A stretch of 64,000 bases of DNA from NCBI GenBank assembly GCA_963576735.1, contig OY755173.1, forward strand, positions 19,624,873 to 19,688,872, in the 5' to 3' direction. The DNA comes from Bedellia somnulentella. Lineage: Eukaryota; Arthropoda; Insecta; Lepidoptera; Bedelliidae. The notes under the pieces are model-generated. The model was not told the DNA's origin and did no database searches. It saw nothing but the letters and a program-made list of their open reading frames with translations. Position 1 is the first letter of the stretch, and each line of letters opens with the position of its first letter. Position numbers and translations under genes: made by a program. Positions 32,893 to 44,289 of this stretch are shown here, piece after piece.

Positions 32893-33837
32893 AATGCGCT
32901 CGCAGGGAAAGTTATACTCGTATAACATTAAAATATTAAAGACACATCAAAATTAAAGCACTTAAAGTTATGCACAATCACAAATAATATATAATAATAA
33001 TGAGTCTTTACGGTTTTAACATTATGGCATGTTCTAGAATATTTATTTACAAAAAAATAATAATCGTAGAAAGCATTTATCGTAGAAATTAAGAAGTTTC
33101 AAGACATACATTATTATTTTTTAACATAATAACCAAAATATATTCAAATAATATGACTTACACCGAAACTGACTTTATAGAGTTTGAAAACTATTTTGTG
33201 GCGGGGATGTTTTTAATTGTGTGACATAATGAAATCAAACTTTCGCTGGTCTATATCAGCACATGGTGATATATAAGTAAAACTCAGACATATGGATTTT
33301 CCTTGCTTACGATGTTATAAACGAGCTACATCGTAATAAAAGGCAGATTTAAGAAATACACATGCTTGTCAATGTCGGTAGCATAACTAAATTCTCTAAC
33401 GTTTTCAGGTTAACTGTTCTTTGTCACTTTAAAAAAGGTATTCCGAAAATTCAAAATAGCGGATGAAACGGAACAAATACGCCCAAAGAAAACAATGAAC
33501 ATAATTTATATGCAACACACAACCTCTACTTTTGTTTAGGTCGAGAAAAGTTGGCACAACAATTGTTGCTGACCTCACACCGATGGTTAACTTTCACAGT
33601 AAATTGCTCAAAGAATTTGATAATCGGAGGTCTTGGTACACTGGTCGGAGCAATCACGTTCTTCGGAGCTGGTGATGGCGCCAACTTACTCATACGTGAC
33701 AAAATGGCGCGAAAAAGTAGATAATTGAAAACTGGTACAAATGTGTGTAATTAAAACTTAATCACGTTTTTATTCATGCGTACCTGACTGAACCTAGAAA
33801 ATAATATTCTAGTAATCATTACTTACTAATAACCACT
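32893..33837. other. Long AT-rich spacer
   Basis: No gene or recognised repeat. ATGGCGCCAA and AAATGGCGCGAAA occur near 33675-33715. Confidence 0.45.
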
Positions 33838-33930
33838 CACTATACTCACGCCCTTCATTCTCAAGATGGTAGGCAATGACTATCGATCGCTATTTAGTAA
33901 GATCCTGGCAAACCTCTCGTGCTTCCCTCA
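33838..33930 (-). pseudogene. RepE fragment
   Basis: TATACTCACGCCCTTCATTC to AAGATCCTGGCAAACCTCTC, the tail and last coding block in reverse. Confidence 0.6.
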
Positions 33931-33934
33931 CAAT

Positions 33935-34022
33935 CATTAACTTCCAAAAGTAGCTGATGAATTTTCTGAAGCTCTGGCTACCCCTTTAAGGAAGTTATAG
34001 CTGTGAGTATAATTATGTATGC
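33935..34022 (+). mobile_element. RepA 3' fragment
   Basis: AACTTCCAAAAGTAGCTGAT to GCTGTGAGTATAATTATG. It immediately follows a minus-strand RepE fragment. Confidence 0.7.
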
Positions 34023-34489
34023 ACTCGTCGAATGCATACTTAAAAGACCCCGACAAATTGGAACAACACACAAACCGTATTTCCCACAAAACAAATAAAT
34101 GGTACATTCGGCTACATAAAGCTATTCAGTATAATTTGACCTTTTATAAGTAAAATAAAAGCCTACGAGCGAGGTACCCGTTTAGTCGGGAATTGTCAAG
34201 TTTGAATCGCCGCTCGGTACACAATATAATCTACCATAGTTGCATTGCTGATGAAGAAAGAATCCTGGCCCATAAAATTGTAAAGTAATTCTATTAACTT
34301 CAACCAGGGTTGTCAACTGGTTTAAGTTTAATAAAGTTTTTTAAGTACATAGAATTCTTGGTCGACAAATGTTAACTTAGGGATATGTAAAAAGTATACA
34401 ACATCAGAATAATCCGGCAAGAAAATGAAACCGGATTTCCAGTCATTAACCCGGTTATTTAATATTTTCATATTTATCTCAAGACTCAA
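34023..34489. other. Spacer
   Basis: Possible tRNA-like debris (AGTTTGAATCGCCGCTCGG near 34199). Nothing firm. Confidence 0.35.
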
Positions 34490-34830
34490 AAATGCACGCC
34501 AAATATTCCCGAAGGGGTTGGCAGAGGTACAAATAATTGGTGTTATAATACTAATTCAGAGTACCCACGATTTACTTGGCAGTGTACTCACGTGATAGGG
34601 GACAAGCCTATCGCCGTTTTGTACGAATACACTATCACATGACTAAATACAACCTAAGTCATGTGGGTTTCTTCACGATGTTTTTCCTCACCATAAACAA
34701 CCATGATAAATTAACCAGACATATGTCTTTAGAAAAGACAAATTAGTGTAGGTCTGACCCGGGGTTCGAACTCACGCCTGTCGGCATGACAAACTGAAGC
34801 TCTAATCCATTGAGCTATCACTGTTTTATC
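34490..34830 (-). mobile_element. RepB SINE, near full length
   Basis: End block AATATTCCCGAAGGGGTTGG on the left, B box complement GGGGTTCGAACTC and A box complement CATTGAGCTATCAC on the right. The TTATG repeats have decayed. Confidence 0.88.
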
Positions 34831-35030
34831 TCTTTTCTCTAAAAGCAAAATAATAGTAAATAATAATGTTTTTTGTATAGCCTGCGGGTTGAAGGTTTGT
34901 TTGTTATGTATTAAATGAAAAGCTGTTTTTTTTAATGGAATTGAGATATGTAAAAAGTCTTAAAAAGGTTTCACGCTAAACTTAAACTTTTATAGTCTTC
35001 TCTGCAGATGCGCTTTTTGTGACCTGGGCA

Positions 35031-35158
35031 AGCACGAGCGCTATTTTATCGACACGATAACGGTTAGAATGAGACGGCAGCATACGATACTAACTAAGTG
35101 CGTAAGAGATGGCTGCTTTATCCCACGCGATAACTAGTTTAAACACGGCTCGTACTAG
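35031..35158 (+). mobile_element. RepF element with target duplication
   Basis: 128 bp from AGCACGAGCGCTATTTTATC to ACACGGCTCGTACTAG. The ends form an imperfect inverted repeat (CACGAGC / GCTCGTA). CTGGGCA flanks it at 35024-35030 and 35159-35165 (8 bp if one mismatch is allowed). An 8 bp duplication would suggest hAT, but the terminal bases are not diagnostic. Confidence 0.75.
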
Positions 35159-35931
35159 CTGGGCAGATGATGCTCTATTTATCTTTCTGATGTGATTTTC
35201 TAAAAGAACTTGGGAGTTATTAAAAGTAATTATGAATAAGTTTTTACTAAAAGTAGATCCAAGAGTAGTGAACAACCCTACTCGAGAGCGTTTTCAAAGT
35301 GCGCTACATATTTCTAAGAAGAAATACAATTCCGAAAGATATTTTTAAGTCGTATGTTCTCATTACTGCTCTGTGCAGCTATCTTTTTAAACGCTGTGTT
35401 ATACCCATAAAGCCTGTTGGTTGGTGTTTACTGTCTTTGCCTTTGCTGTTTACTTATACTCATACCTTAATTCCTGTTGCGGTAAACAGAGACTGTTGAT
35501 TGTGGCAAAAATATCTCGCTTCGTTGAGAATAATTCTACCCAACTTTTAATGATTTCAATCATTTTTAAATTTAAAGTTTAAATATGTATAAGGAAATAT
35601 AGAATATTATAACAGTAAGATACACATATAGGAAAAAGAGAAAATACACCATTGCCTAGTGCAGTCTCTGACTTACACTTTAGCACCAGAATCCAGCTGT
35701 ATTATTAAGTTAGACATTTTAACCTTTCGTTTACCACTAGTATTATAACAACGTTGAATTTTTCATAAGATTCTGAAACTTTGGGAACCCTTTTTCATTG
35801 AAATTATAGCCCTGAATTATTATATCTTTGTCTTCAAACACTCGCTTCTTGGCAGTCTTCCTATAAATTCTCTCTTACCTGCAACAAAAGAAAATCAAAA
35901 TCAATATTATTGCCGCATTATTATTATTTTT
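35159..35931. other. Spacer with a RepE trace
   Basis: TTATACTCATACCTTAATTC and ACAGAGACTGTTGATTG at 35455-35505 look like a worn minus-strand RepE tail. The rest is unrecognised. Confidence 0.4.
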
Positions 35932-36168
35932 TGACGACGTCCGTGGCCGAGTGGATAGGTGACTAGCTTCTAGGTCCGAAGGTTGCGGGTTCGATCCCTC
36001 TTGAGAGCAATATTTGTGGATGAGCATAAATATATTTTTTTGTCTCGGATGTTATTTATCTGGTATTATATTATATTAAATATATCATTGATTTACTAAC
36101 CCATAATACAAGTTCTACTTAGTTTGGGGCTAACTTGATCAGTGTGTAATATGTCCCTACATATTATT
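35932..36168 (+). mobile_element. RepD SINE, reference copy
   Basis: tRNA-like head with A box GTGGCCGAGTGGATAGGTG and B box GCGGGTTCGATCCC. The body is GATGAGCATAAATATA, CGGATGTTATTTATCTGG and ACCCATAATACAAG, with an end near CAGTGTGTAATATGTCCC. No clear target duplication. Confidence 0.85.
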
Positions 36169-36549
36169 ATAAGCACAAGTTAGTAATAATCATACATGTA
36201 CTCGAACGATTAGTAGTTTACCTATCGCTTTAAGGCCAGAAGCATAATATTAGAAAACCAAAGAATAATTTAATCAATCAGCCAATCTATCAAACATGCT
36301 ACAAAACCACTTATATCATACACGATCACCGCGCGGCATACAGCGAGATGGACCGATAATATACTACCAGTTGTTACTACCCCGACTTACTCAAACTGTA
36401 GACAATGCTCACGGGATAATAGTTCGAAGCCAAAAAAACATCTTTAACTATCAAGTATGTACAAAGTTATGCCACAATATTCCAAAAAGTAAGCAAAAAT
36501 ACTAGGAATTGCAATCGGAATAATCGTAGTATGATGGTAATTTGTACAC
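36169..36549. other. Spacer
   Basis: Nothing recognised. A 69-codon frame at 36296 is not supported. Confidence 0.4.
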
Positions 36550-36720
36550 TTTAGAATAGCACTACTCTCCATGGTCTTCCCAAGGGTGTCATACAAGATA
36601 ACTTAGGCATTTGTTGGGCAACTAAATTACGAGCAATCTTTAACAGTTATATATTCTCCTCTCTGAATCCTACTAAAGTGGTTGAGATACTTAAAGCTTT
36701 GTCCTTCCTTTTATTGAGAC
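36550..36720 (+). mobile_element. RepA remnant, old
   Basis: TTTAGAATAGCACTACTCTC to GAGATACTTAAAGCTTTGTC. Recognisable by block order only. Confidence 0.6.
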
Positions 36721-36747
36721 AAGCAAATTTTCATGTATACTTTTACG

Positions 36748-37022
36748 AATGAGAGGATGGGTGACAGAAAATTGGTGAAAGAGATCTATAGAGACAATGT
36801 GGAACTTAACGTGAGCTGAGAACGACCACGGAGGATACACCTAGACCAAATAGAGCGTGTGCTCAAAAAGGCCGGCGTCCGAAGTATGAAGAATAAAACA
36901 GCATGTATGAAAAAATTAATGGATGTAAACGAGGCTAGAGAGGTTTGCCAAGATCGTACAAAGTGGCAATCAATAGTCTCTGCCTACCCCAATGGGAAAT
37001 AATGGCGTGAGTATATGTATGT
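36748..37022 (+). pseudogene. RepE: long LINE C-terminal end
   Basis: Plus-strand copy covering the coding region for RMGDRKLVKEIYRDNVEL, RPRRIHLDQIERVLKKAG, VRSMKNKTACMKKLMDVNEA and REVCQDRTKWQSIVSAYPNGK, then GGCGTGAGTATATGTATG. An in-frame stop occurs after NVELNVS (GTGAGCTGA), so it is a pseudogene. Confidence 0.8.
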
Positions 37023-37304
37023 ACTTTTATGAAAGCGAACTTTTAAAGTTTGTTTAAGTCGTAGTTTCACTACATAAAAATATTATTCCGTGAACTTGTC
37101 TATAAGTTTTAGCTAGTCTGTGGTCGTAGTGTAGGACGAGTGCCGACGTCTATCTAATGGCGGCTAATCACAACCCGAGGGTAGAATGAGAAATGGAAAG
37201 TCGTGTGTTAACATGGTTGAGATGAAAAGAATTATACATATCTCAATTATAAAATTTATGCAAGCGAAGGAACAGTTGTTTGGAAGGGAAAGTAGTTTTT
37301 TTCA

Positions 37305-37410
37305 AGAAGTGGTAGCCAGTGTTATGAAATCAAAAATACTTCAGCAACTTCTTGATGTTGAGGTAAAGAGATGAAATAACGGATCTTTCGTAATGGGTTT
37401 TCACATCAAC
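37305..37410 (-). mobile_element. RepA remnant
   Basis: GTGGTAGCCAGTGTTATGAA, TACTTCAGCAACTTCTTG and CGTAATGGGTTTTCAC follow the minus-strand order with heavy change. Confidence 0.45.
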
Positions 37411-38651
37411 CACATAAGTATTTATAAGATCCAGATATCTAAAGCTATTAGAATAAAAAGTGAGCGATACGGTTACGCTATCTCATTTCGGGTTAAAGCC
37501 GAGAGTTTATTTATGTAATTTGTGAATGTTATTCACCTGCATTTTTACAGCCAGTATATCTTTAATTTCTTAAAACATCCCAAATCCAAAAGCAATAACT
37601 TTCCAAACAACCAATTACACTCGTATCATTCCTAATTTATAAAAAAAAAACTTTTTTTATTCAGTCCTGGACTCCCACCGTCTTCGGCCAACAAGGTTGA
37701 GGATAGCAATTTGCTTCAGTCGCCATTTTTTTTCTTCTGTAATTTAGGTTTATCTGGCTTGTGGTCATATTTTGCTGGTACGTGACCGGGGCCCGGACAC
37801 CCACTGAGATAAATAACTTAATCTACATGGTTAGGTTTTCAAATAATCGCTCTTCTTGCATTTACTGTCTTTTTCATAAATTGTACTAAATAATACAATA
37901 ATTTCTCAATACGAATTGACTAAAAATATGGAGGATTGATGTAATGTCCTTTTATAAAATGGAATTTACGTTTTGGAATGGACGTTTGCAGACGAAAGTT
38001 TACTCAAAAACAATATTGTAGAGTGGTATTTATTGCCAACCTGTTATATGCTTCAATACAATCAACAATGAGTGTTGAATAAGATTATTTAGTTACCATT
38101 TCTACTATTTAGGTAACTACTAAGTCCCTTGAGTATTGTGGTGGTGAGGTAAAGTGAAACATGGGTAAGCCTTAAAATCGTAAACTATCAATTTATAACA
38201 GTATTTTTAACTTAAAAATCGAAACGAAGTAGACAAAATTTATGACTACTAAACAGTTTCCCAAGATTGCGAAAGACACGTTGTTGGCTGGCCCCATTAA
38301 GTTAAATTATGGTGTTTTTACGGCTGCAAAAAGGTAAGAATAAAACAATAGTTGGTTACTGAAATATTTGTGAGGTGACGCGGATTGTACAACAGACAAA
38401 TCAATACTAAAAACTAAAATGCTTCCAAGATAACATTCTATTGAATTGTATGCGCAAGTTACACAACTTTTGTTTAGCATTTTGATAAATATTTTTGCAT
38501 CGATACCAGTTATGTGACTAACAAAAAATTACAACTATTTTAATAACCTTACTTAAGACCCATTCTTATCTAGGTTCGAATATAAAAGCCGCTGTCTTTG
38601 AGTTAAAATTATAAATAAATTTACGACCGTATTTATGAAAACAGAAGTCAA
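37411..38651. other. Long AT-rich spacer
   Basis: No gene or recognised repeat over 1.2 kb. Slightly GC-richer near 37665-37805. Confidence 0.45.
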
Positions 38652-38777
38652 AGCACGAACGGTGTTTAAACTAGTTATCGCGTGCGATAAAGCAGCCATC
38701 TCTTACGCACTTACTTAGTATCGTATACTGCCATCTCATTCTAACCGTTATCGTGTCGATAAAATAGCGCTCGTGCT
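38652..38777 (-). mobile_element. RepF element
   Basis: 126 bp with the best terminal pair: AGCACGAACGG at the left and CGCTCGTGCT at the right. Central block reads CGCACTTACTTAGTATCGTA. No target duplication seen. Confidence 0.75.
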
Positions 38778-38873
38778 TGCCCTACTGGCTACTATTTCCT
38801 GGCTTTGGTTGTTCATTGTAATAAAATAACCGTTCGGAAGTTATTGATTCATGCACAATGTTGTCTTGCTGTT

Positions 38874-38965
38874 TGGTGCTGGCTGAAAACCAGCGTGCAG
38901 CAGCTGATGTGTCCTGCAAGATACGCGGCTGTGGCACACATGCTGAGCCAGAACCATGTTTTTGA
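38874..38965 (+). repeat. RepG fragment
   Basis: GGCTGAAAACCAGCGTG, then CACACATGCTGAGCC about 45 bases on. The same two blocks recur at 57046. Probably the 3' region of an unidentified LINE. Confidence 0.5.
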
Positions 38966-39030
38966 TTTTCTTATTACTAAGTTATTGTAATTATTGTTTG
39001 CCAAACATTACAATATTAATATTTTTCTTT

Positions 39031-39264
39031 ATAGCTGTGTAGTGTCGGCTTAGAATAGCACTACCCCATGTCTTCCGGTGGGTGTACTAACGGTATTGGG
39101 GCATTTTAAGGGATTTTTGGGCGATGCGGTTGGAGACCCATCACCAGCAACCTTTTTTTTTACCACCTTTTTCCCACGCAACTTCCAAAAGTGGCTGAGG
39201 GATTTCTAATTCCTTAGCTCTGGCTACCCCTTCTAGGGATTTATAGCCGTGAGTATATGTATGT
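39031..39264 (+). mobile_element. RepA copy with 11 bp target duplication
   Basis: TATTTTTCTTT at 39020-39030 and 39264-39274. A 7-base head deletion (GTACTAACGG) is present. Confidence 0.92.
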
Positions 39265-39410
39265 ATTTTTCTTTCTTTTTTTCCATGTTTTTAATTATAT
39301 TATTTACGTTGTACATTCTCGGAGTACAGAGTTACAATTATTATTTTTAATATCTCGGGTATTTTTCTTTCTGTCATCACTGGAGTTTGCTATTGAAACA
39401 GTCGTTGCCC

Positions 39411-39545
39411 ACAACTACTCTTGGAAATTTAATGGGGAAAAGATTGTAAAACACACTATTACTGGTTATGTCTGCAAATCACTTTAAAATACTTCAATTC
39501 TAAGGCACCTCGTAAGACACCCGCGGGAAGAAATGGGTTATGCCA
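39411..39545 (-). mobile_element. RepA remnant
   Basis: ACTCTTGGAAATTTAATGGG, then GACACCCGCGGGAAGAAATG. The tail third is missing. Confidence 0.6.
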
Positions 39546-39773
39546 AATACGGTTTCGAATTATGATAGCCACTAGTGATAAGGTGAGCAGAGCACCTAAG
39601 TTCCCCTTGTATAAACTTTTTTAGGATTTCTAAAGCTCTGCATAGGACTAGGATGTATTAAATTGATAGATTAAGTCTTGTATAAATAAAAGATAGAAGA
39701 AAAACTTCTAAAACTCTGCTTGAGTAAAACTATTCAGAGGGTTACCTGAAGGATTCAGTAAACCTCTAAAATA

Positions 39774-39970
39774 TTGGTTTAGAATGTCACCACCCCTTTC
39801 TATCGAAGAGGCGATTGGCGGCGCCATGAGGCTTTTTAAAGTAGTTTGGGGCGATTGGAGTTATTTCAACCATCTTGTCCCCAATCGACTTTCAAATGTG
39901 GCTGAGGAGTTTCTAGCTCTGAAGCTCTGGCTACCCCTTTTTGGGAGTTTTAGCCCATATGTATGTATGT
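39774..39970 (+). mobile_element. RepA copy, second variant
   Basis: GTTTAGAATGTCACCACCCC to the tail. The stem is GAGTTTCTAGCTC, with both members of one pair changed (G-C for A-T). The 3' end has lost GTGAG and runs straight into a plus-strand RepE. Confidence 0.8.
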
Positions 39971-40096
39971 AAAGATTGATGGATGTGAACGAAGCTAGAG
40001 AGGTTTGCCAGGATCGTACAAAGTGGCGATCGATAGTCTCTGCCTACCCCAATGGGAACTAACGGCGTGAGAATATGTATGTATGTATGTATGTAA
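39971..40096 (+). pseudogene. RepE: LINE end
   Basis: Starts inside the coding part (RLMDVNEAREVCQDRTKWRS, then IVSAYPNGN and a TAA stop) and ends GGCGTGAGAATATG with four TATG units. It begins exactly at the tail of the preceding RepA. Confidence 0.8.
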
Positions 40097-41144
40097 ATAC
40101 TTCTAAAACTCGGCTTTAGTAAAACTATTTAGGTTTACTTTGAGTATTAATTACATTTTTGTTCGAAAAAAATTTACATATCTTGTAAAAATTAAAAAAG
40201 GTGGTCGGTAAAAAATACAAGTAACGTGATCCAAAATATTGTCGAGTGTCATAATATATTGTAATACCAAGCGAGTGAATGCTTGCTTGACTGATTTTGA
40301 TGTGGTTTCGATTACTTTGTTTAAGTCAATGTCCGTTTTTTATACGCATTTGTATTAATGAGACCTCATTGCCTAATTTCAATGATGATGTTAATGATTC
40401 GGTAATAATAATTTAAAAAATCGGTTATTAAATATTGAAAGGGCGAGTTATTTTAAGTTTTTGCCACATTCAAAAGGGTTTTAATTGTTATAACCCATAG
40501 CCTTAATAACTTGTTTACATATGTATATATATATATATATATACTCACGCCATAAAACGAACAAAAAATAAACCCAGTGGTACAACTAATCGGATAGTTG
40601 GACATAATTCCAAAAACGAGTAACATAAAGCCAGGCTGCACGCGGCTGGGTCTCATGAAAGTTTAATATAGCGCACAGTGGTCCGTTTCGCATTCCAATG
40701 TCCAAATACTTGGTCGACCTATTTACAAGACACCACCAAAATTGTGCTAATGCAATGTGCTGTGTGTTTTCTTTCCTGTACTCTGTGTGTCCTAGTTTCG
40801 TATTGTTTGCTTTTCGAATGCTTTCAGTTTTCCTTTGCGATAATTTATTAACCCTTATTTTCCTGTTTAACTTTTGACAGAAACAACGTCACAATATGTT
40901 TTTTATAAAGTGTGTGTCGTACATGTAAATTTTACATTTGAACTAAGAACCTTAGACAATTTATGCATGTTGTTGCCCGATTTTAGTACAATAATGATTT
41001 GCTTAATGGTTAAAGGGACTTATTTTTATGACTTTGTATTCGAACAAGTATATGTTTTTTTTTTTTTTTTCATGTATTTATTTCTATTCAATATATCAAC
41101 TTTCTGTTTTTTAAATAAATCTAACTTAATATTACACAGAATAT
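40097..41144. other. Spacer with a (TA)n tract
   Basis: AT-rich. (TA)n at 40522-40542 is followed by TACTCACGCCAT, which looks like a minus-strand RepE tail whose tetramer repeats have become (TA)n. A poly-T run lies at 41056-41070. Confidence 0.45.
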
Positions 41145-43011
41145 AATAAAAAAAAATTATGAAAAGTAACACGACAAAATTAGGCAAACAAACCGCCCCA
41201 AGTCATACCCGGCCCAAAGGTTCCCATCACACTGGCAGCATTTCCACGCTGCACAGCGAGCGAAATCCTCTGGACCAGAAATGCCCCTGAGCGGTAGTCC
41301 ATTCCCTGATCCCTCAAACGACGACCAATTTCCCTAACAAAGTTTCTACCCTGCGATCCCCACACCCCCATTGTCTCGACGGCTAATGGTACAAACCAGT
41401 AACTCCCCATCAGCTGCGCGTACTTTATTGATTTTTGCCGCGCTGCCATCTCCGCCGCGGCCCCAGGAGTTAAACTTGTGGAGCTAATGTGGGATGCCGC
41501 CAATGTACATACACACGTAGCATCCCATAAAAGGCAACGACCTCTTTCCCACGGTATTAAAGTGAGACCGTCCGGACGTTTCCCGTCGCTGCGGCACAAA
41601 CCTGGTGGTTCCAAAACGGATGGAATGTCAGCAGAAACGAGAGCCCTCCGGACGATGTCATTGATTGAGTGATGGCGGGAGAGTCTCCCTGCGCTTTTGA
41701 CACAATGTAGCCCATGACGCCCCAGCGAATCGACCGATGAACCACAAATACAGCGGTGTGGCTCACATATGTTGCATCCAAGACGAAGCGCCACGGCTAC
41801 ACGCAGGGAGTTGTTGTCCAGAAATGTACCTAAATGCGGAGATGGCAACGCATGCAACCAAGCACCCGACTCCGGCTGAGAGACTGCTCTCAGACGAGCA
41901 AGCTCCGCTCCCGAGCTCTGCGTTAACAACCCACCGAGGGAGGACTTGCATAGTTCCTCATCCCAGGAGCGCTGTACGCTGGGCTTCTCTGGACAATCTC
42001 CTGCAGGGCAACGGGCTCGCCACAGCTGAAAAGCCTCATCGGCGAATGGGATGCTAAAACTGTCACCATCAAAACTTAGAATACGAGTGACAAGCTTCTG
42101 CACCCCATGCGAAGAGGCCAAGAATGCTGGGAGTTCTGTGTCCTGTAGCCGACGAACACCGAGACCACCAAAACGTATTGGAAGTGCTGCCTGCGACCAC
42201 TGTGAGGGAGACATATGAACGTTTAAAATTGTCTCTAATAGACACTTCAAAGTTTCGTCATATGAGTCTGCCTCCCCTCGACATAACCATACTGGGGCAG
42301 TTCGTAAAGTATATGTCAACCTTGGCTGGGAAAGGCAGTTCCTAAGAACAGCAAGAGCCACATGCGCAGATAACTCCTTAAGATGTGGCTCAGCTCCAAC
42401 CATGGTATTCAACTTGCTCCGCAGAACCCCCGGCACGCCTTCCGGAAAAATGGGTGCGCCCAACAACATGAAATTTGTCTTGTCAAGAACTTTCACCCCC
42501 GGCATCAATAATTCTAACTCCGCTTTGGAACTCCGTGCCAGATACCCAGAGCAAGGAAAAACCTCACATTTTTCTGAGTTCATGTGAAGGCCCAAGTCTT
42601 CTAACCCACTAATAACAGTTTTCAGATCATCCAAAACTTTCTCTAGTGGTCCGCCTATGGTACCATCATCGAGATACCAAACGTTCAATGGGGACCTCAC
42701 TGATTTGACTACGTTGTGTATGGCCAGGCTGAATAAAAGTGGACCCAGGGGGTCACCCTGTTGCGCACCCACCCGAGACTCCACCAGATTTTCACCAAAG
42801 TACAGGTTACTTGGACTCGAGTAACACTGATGGAGTAACGGATATATGGATGGAACCAATTCGTGTACCTTACCCAGAATAACATCACGCTCAACCGTAT
42901 TAAAAGCATTCTGGAGGTCAACCTTTACAATAATGTTGTCAGAGTTTGCCCGGTCAAAAGAAAAGACACGTGCGATACTCATTAGTCCGCGGGACCCTAA
43001 TCTCGGTTCCC
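41145..43011 (-). mobile_element. 5'-truncated LINE with restriction-like endonuclease
   Basis: G+C-rich island in AT-rich DNA. It begins inside the RT domain; the frame opens after a TAG near 43002-43004. It ends with a very short 3' UTR and a T/A-rich end near 41150. The N-terminal DNA-binding fingers and the first RT motifs are missing. Short 3' UTR and 5' truncation fit target-primed insertion. Confidence 0.8.
41180..42982 (-). pseudogene. RT and restriction-like endonuclease ORF, 5' part missing
   Basis: 600 codons open without a stop. The frame extends about six codons further upstream (RLGSRGL precedes the listed Met). RT landmarks: VKVDLQNAFN (19-28, catalytic Asp), GAQQGDPLGPLLFSLA (72-87) and WYLDDG (102-107, intact catalytic pair). 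A zinc-knuckle-like CICG-x8-H-x3-C follows at 411-427. Next is an endonuclease signature, KRPDG (468-472) with LLWDATC (484-490) and KSIKYAQL (517-524), then PLAVETMGVWG (532-542). This RT, CCHC knuckle, PD-(D/E)XK order marks LINEs with a restriction-like rather than AP-type endonuclease (R2/R4-like groups; Utopia-like elements are a possibility). The intact frame suggests a young copy or one with good codon preservation. Confidence 0.85.
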
Positions 43012-43199
43012 GCTACTCGTCACATTTAACATGACACTGGTAACAAGTAGCTGAAACACGGAATGAACTGTACTCTTCCTTACCGACCCAACTCACTCAG
43101 GACGCTTATTTTATACAATAAAGTGGGAAGAATTTCATGTAAAAAAAATAAGATTGATCTTATTCATAGGACCTTTCTTAAGCTACATGTAAGTATCTT

Positions 43200-43310
43200 A
43201 TCAAGGTTGTTAACAATAAATAACTAGGTTAAAGACATGTGGCAGTGTGTTCTTACAAAGCGAAGTTCTATTACCTTCGCGGAGATATACGACGTAAAGT
43301 ATATGTCTAC
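43200..43310 (+). mobile_element. RepB remnant
   Basis: TCAAGGTTGTTAACAATAAA, GGCAGTGTGTTCTTACAAAG and ACCTTCGCGGAGATATACGA. Body and end blocks survive with deletions. Confidence 0.45.
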
Positions 43311-44155
43311 GTGTATAGGTGTTTGCCATTCACAATAAGTCATTTGCCAATTTATTTGGCACTACTACATCTGCTGAATTAGATGAAAATATGTAAGCTT
43401 ATTGTTAATTCTTTATAAAAGGTTCGTTTTTTTGTGTATCCTTAGCAAAACTTTTTCCAAGGGATATTGGAAGTCTTAATATGCGCTTTGGCTTTATAGG
43501 GATTTAAATACGTGCTAGTCTGTATTTATCCTAAAAAACAGTACAAAAATAACTAAAACAGGATCGTACAGAAGCAACCCAATCAAGTTTATGATTTTCG
43601 CGCGTTCATATTTCGTGCGCGTGCGCCTAGCTAACGGTGCACGCCTAGCCAGGGTTGCCAGGCGTTATTTTATTGCAATTTATTACAATAAACTCCGTAT
43701 TATATTATGATACCGGACTCCGTGAAGGCGGGTAACTTAAAACTTAGTTCATAATTTTTGCTTTGTCAATTTTATACGACTTATAGGCTTGTAAAATAGC
43801 TACATTATTTTGTATAGAAATATATTATCCTTGGATAAGAGTTATTAAATGTGTATATTCTAAATGTTACTTTTTATTTGTTTAGTTTGAATACAGTAAA
43901 CGTTCGAAAGGATTTGTTAGAGTCACAAATATTTACTGAAAACATGAAATTGAGAATTGACAAAAGTCCTCCTCAATAAATAATTTCATGTCTGTTTGAG
44001 TCTTAAGTTCTTGACCATTTTTAAAGTAAGTTAATTTGGGAATAAATTGTGAAAGACATCCAGGCAAATAAAAGATTGTTTACAGTATCCCGAGATAGAG
44101 ACTCACTTGAGCGTTTCATTTATCACGAATATCAACGTGTCGTTATGTAAAAGCA
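43311..44155. other. Spacer with GC site
   Basis: GTGCGCGTGCGCCTAGC at 43615-43631 matches 2706-2722 at 16 of 17 bases. Otherwise unrecognised. Confidence 0.4.
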
Positions 44156-44260
44156 TCGTGGCAAAACTTTAATGTTTGTTTGAATACACTGCGGAGGCAA
44201 AAGCCAGGTACTCTGCACACCAGGTGACTAAAAATAACGTGATGTTCAAAGGCAAGACAG
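44155..44260 (+). mobile_element. RepB remnant
   Basis: TACTCTGCACACCAGGTGAC, AACGTGATGTTCAAAG. Body only. Confidence 0.45.
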
Positions 44261-44289
44261 ATTTAATCCTAACACACCCACGATACAAT

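Noticed and set aside
41478..42057. Several 60-106 codon frames
   Set aside because: Shadows of the 600-codon LINE frame in other frames and on the other strand.
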